Below, in pieces: positions 5,937 to 6,368 of a DNA stretch of 6,368 bases. The first letter of the stretch is position 1; every line of letters begins with the position of its first letter. The stretch lies in contig CALEZJ010000598.1 of NCBI GenBank assembly GCA_937927885.1, positions 1-6,368 on the forward strand, given 5' to 3'. The DNA comes from an uncultured Paracoccaceae bacterium. GTDB taxonomy: Bacteria; Pseudomonadota; Alphaproteobacteria; Rhodobacterales; Rhodobacteraceae. The notes under the pieces were generated by a model, which searched no databases, was not told the origin of the DNA, and saw nothing but the letters and a program-made list of their open reading frames with translations. Position numbers and translations under genes: made by a program.

Positions 5937-6368
5937 TCAGCGCCGGGTCGGCTCGATCATCTCCACCCGCGTGGCGTGACGGCCGCCCTCGAATTCCGCG
6001 TTCAGGAAGGCCTCGACGATGTGCAGGGCCAGCCCCTCGCCCACGACCCGCGCGCCGATCGACAGCATGTTGGCATCGTTGTGCTGGCGGATCATCGCGG
6101 CGGAAAACGGGTCGCTGCACACGCCGCAGCGGATGCCCGGGATCTTGTTGGCGGCCATCATGATTCCCTGGCCGGTGCCGCACAGGACGATGCCAAAGCG
6201 GGCCTCGCCCGACGCGACCCGTTCGGCGGCAGCCTGGCCATGCACGGGATAATGGGTGCTTTCCGGGCTTGTGGGGCCGATGTCGAGCAAGCTCCACCCC
6301 AGTCTGAAGACATGCGCGGCGATCGACTGGCGCAAGCGCGTCATCGTCAAGCGGTTGTCGACCGGGGC
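5937..6368 (-). CDS. rpiB: RpiB/LacA/LacB-family sugar-phosphate isomerase (first few codons outside the window)
   Basis: This isomerase family interconverts aldose and ketose phosphates; RpiB itself converts ribose 5-phosphate to ribulose 5-phosphate. There are 143 residues visible. The frame stays open to the right edge, and comparison with the roughly 149-residue E. coli enzyme suggests only about 4-6 codons are missing. Conserved parts, numbered from the first visible residue, are LLDIG (27-31), the YP motif at 40-41, the active-site Cys63-Gly-Thr65-Gly loop, AANKIPGIR (72-80), RQHNDANMLSIGARVVG (94-110) with the ring-opening His96, and FEGGRHATRV (126-135) with phosphate-binding Arg130 and Arg134. 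The oddity is the N-terminus: where relatives have Asp-His-Ala/Val-Gly, this reads Asp4-Asn-Arg-Leu, with about two extra residues before the next helix. A specificity other than ribose 5-phosphate (for example another pentose or tetrose phosphate) is therefore possible. As first visible gene of a psuK-psuG operon, a role in using PsuG-derived ribose 5-phosphate is the simplest reading. Confidence 0.87.
   Translation of the reverse strand, partial: APVDNRLTMTRLRQSIAAHVFRLGWSLLDIGPTSPESTHYPVHGQAAAERVASGEARFGIVLCGTGQGIMMAANKIPGIRCGVCSDPFSAAMIRQHNDANMLSIGARVVGEGLALHIVEAFLNAEFEGGRHATRVEMIEPTRR

Noticed and set aside
5896..6297. Upstream extension of the methyltransferase frame through the isomerase gene
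   Set aside because: That segment overlaps the coding region of the isomerase in another frame and reads as Arg/His/Gly-rich noise.

Overview
The window is uniformly GC-rich with strong third-position G/C. The proteins look alphaproteobacterial, most likely Rhodobacterales (Rhodobacter/Paracoccus-like). That placement is inferred from base composition and protein style, not from a marker gene. No tRNA, rRNA, CRISPR array, integrase, transposase or insertion-sequence end was seen, so the window reads as ordinary chromosome.

Left part (1-950). The N-terminal 234 codons of a periplasmic oligopeptide-binding protein of the YejA type run leftward off the window edge. It is divergent from a rightward gene at 951. 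The 247-base gap between them holds a well-spaced sigma70-like promoter (779-807), a hairpin, and a very clear Rho-independent terminator (860-887), all on the + strand with no gene between. This is the signature of a small RNA of about 75 nt, or of an attenuated leader for the gene at 951.

Middle-left (951-2620, + strand). A 3-hydroxybutyrate dehydrogenase with a full set of expected active-site residues is followed after 59 bases by a pentapeptide-repeat protein with 23 unbroken repeats and a helical N-terminal module. This pair converges, with only 6 intergenic bases, on a leftward DUF502 membrane protein (2627-3319).

Right part (3420-6368, - strand). Four tightly packed genes are transcribed leftward in the order rpiB-like sugar-phosphate isomerase (start just off the window), METTL27-like SAM methyltransferase, PfkB-type kinase (psuK) and pseudouridine-5'-phosphate glycosidase (psuG). 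They end at an intrinsic terminator (3420-3440). Together they read as a pseudouridine catabolic operon: the kinase makes pseudouridine 5'-phosphate, PsuG splits it into uracil and ribose 5-phosphate, and the isomerase can move ribose 5-phosphate into the pentose phosphate pathway. The methyltransferase has no obvious role in that route and is the unexplained member. The isomerase also departs from its family at the N-terminal active-site motif (Asp-Asn-Arg-Leu instead of Asp-His-Ala/Val-Gly).
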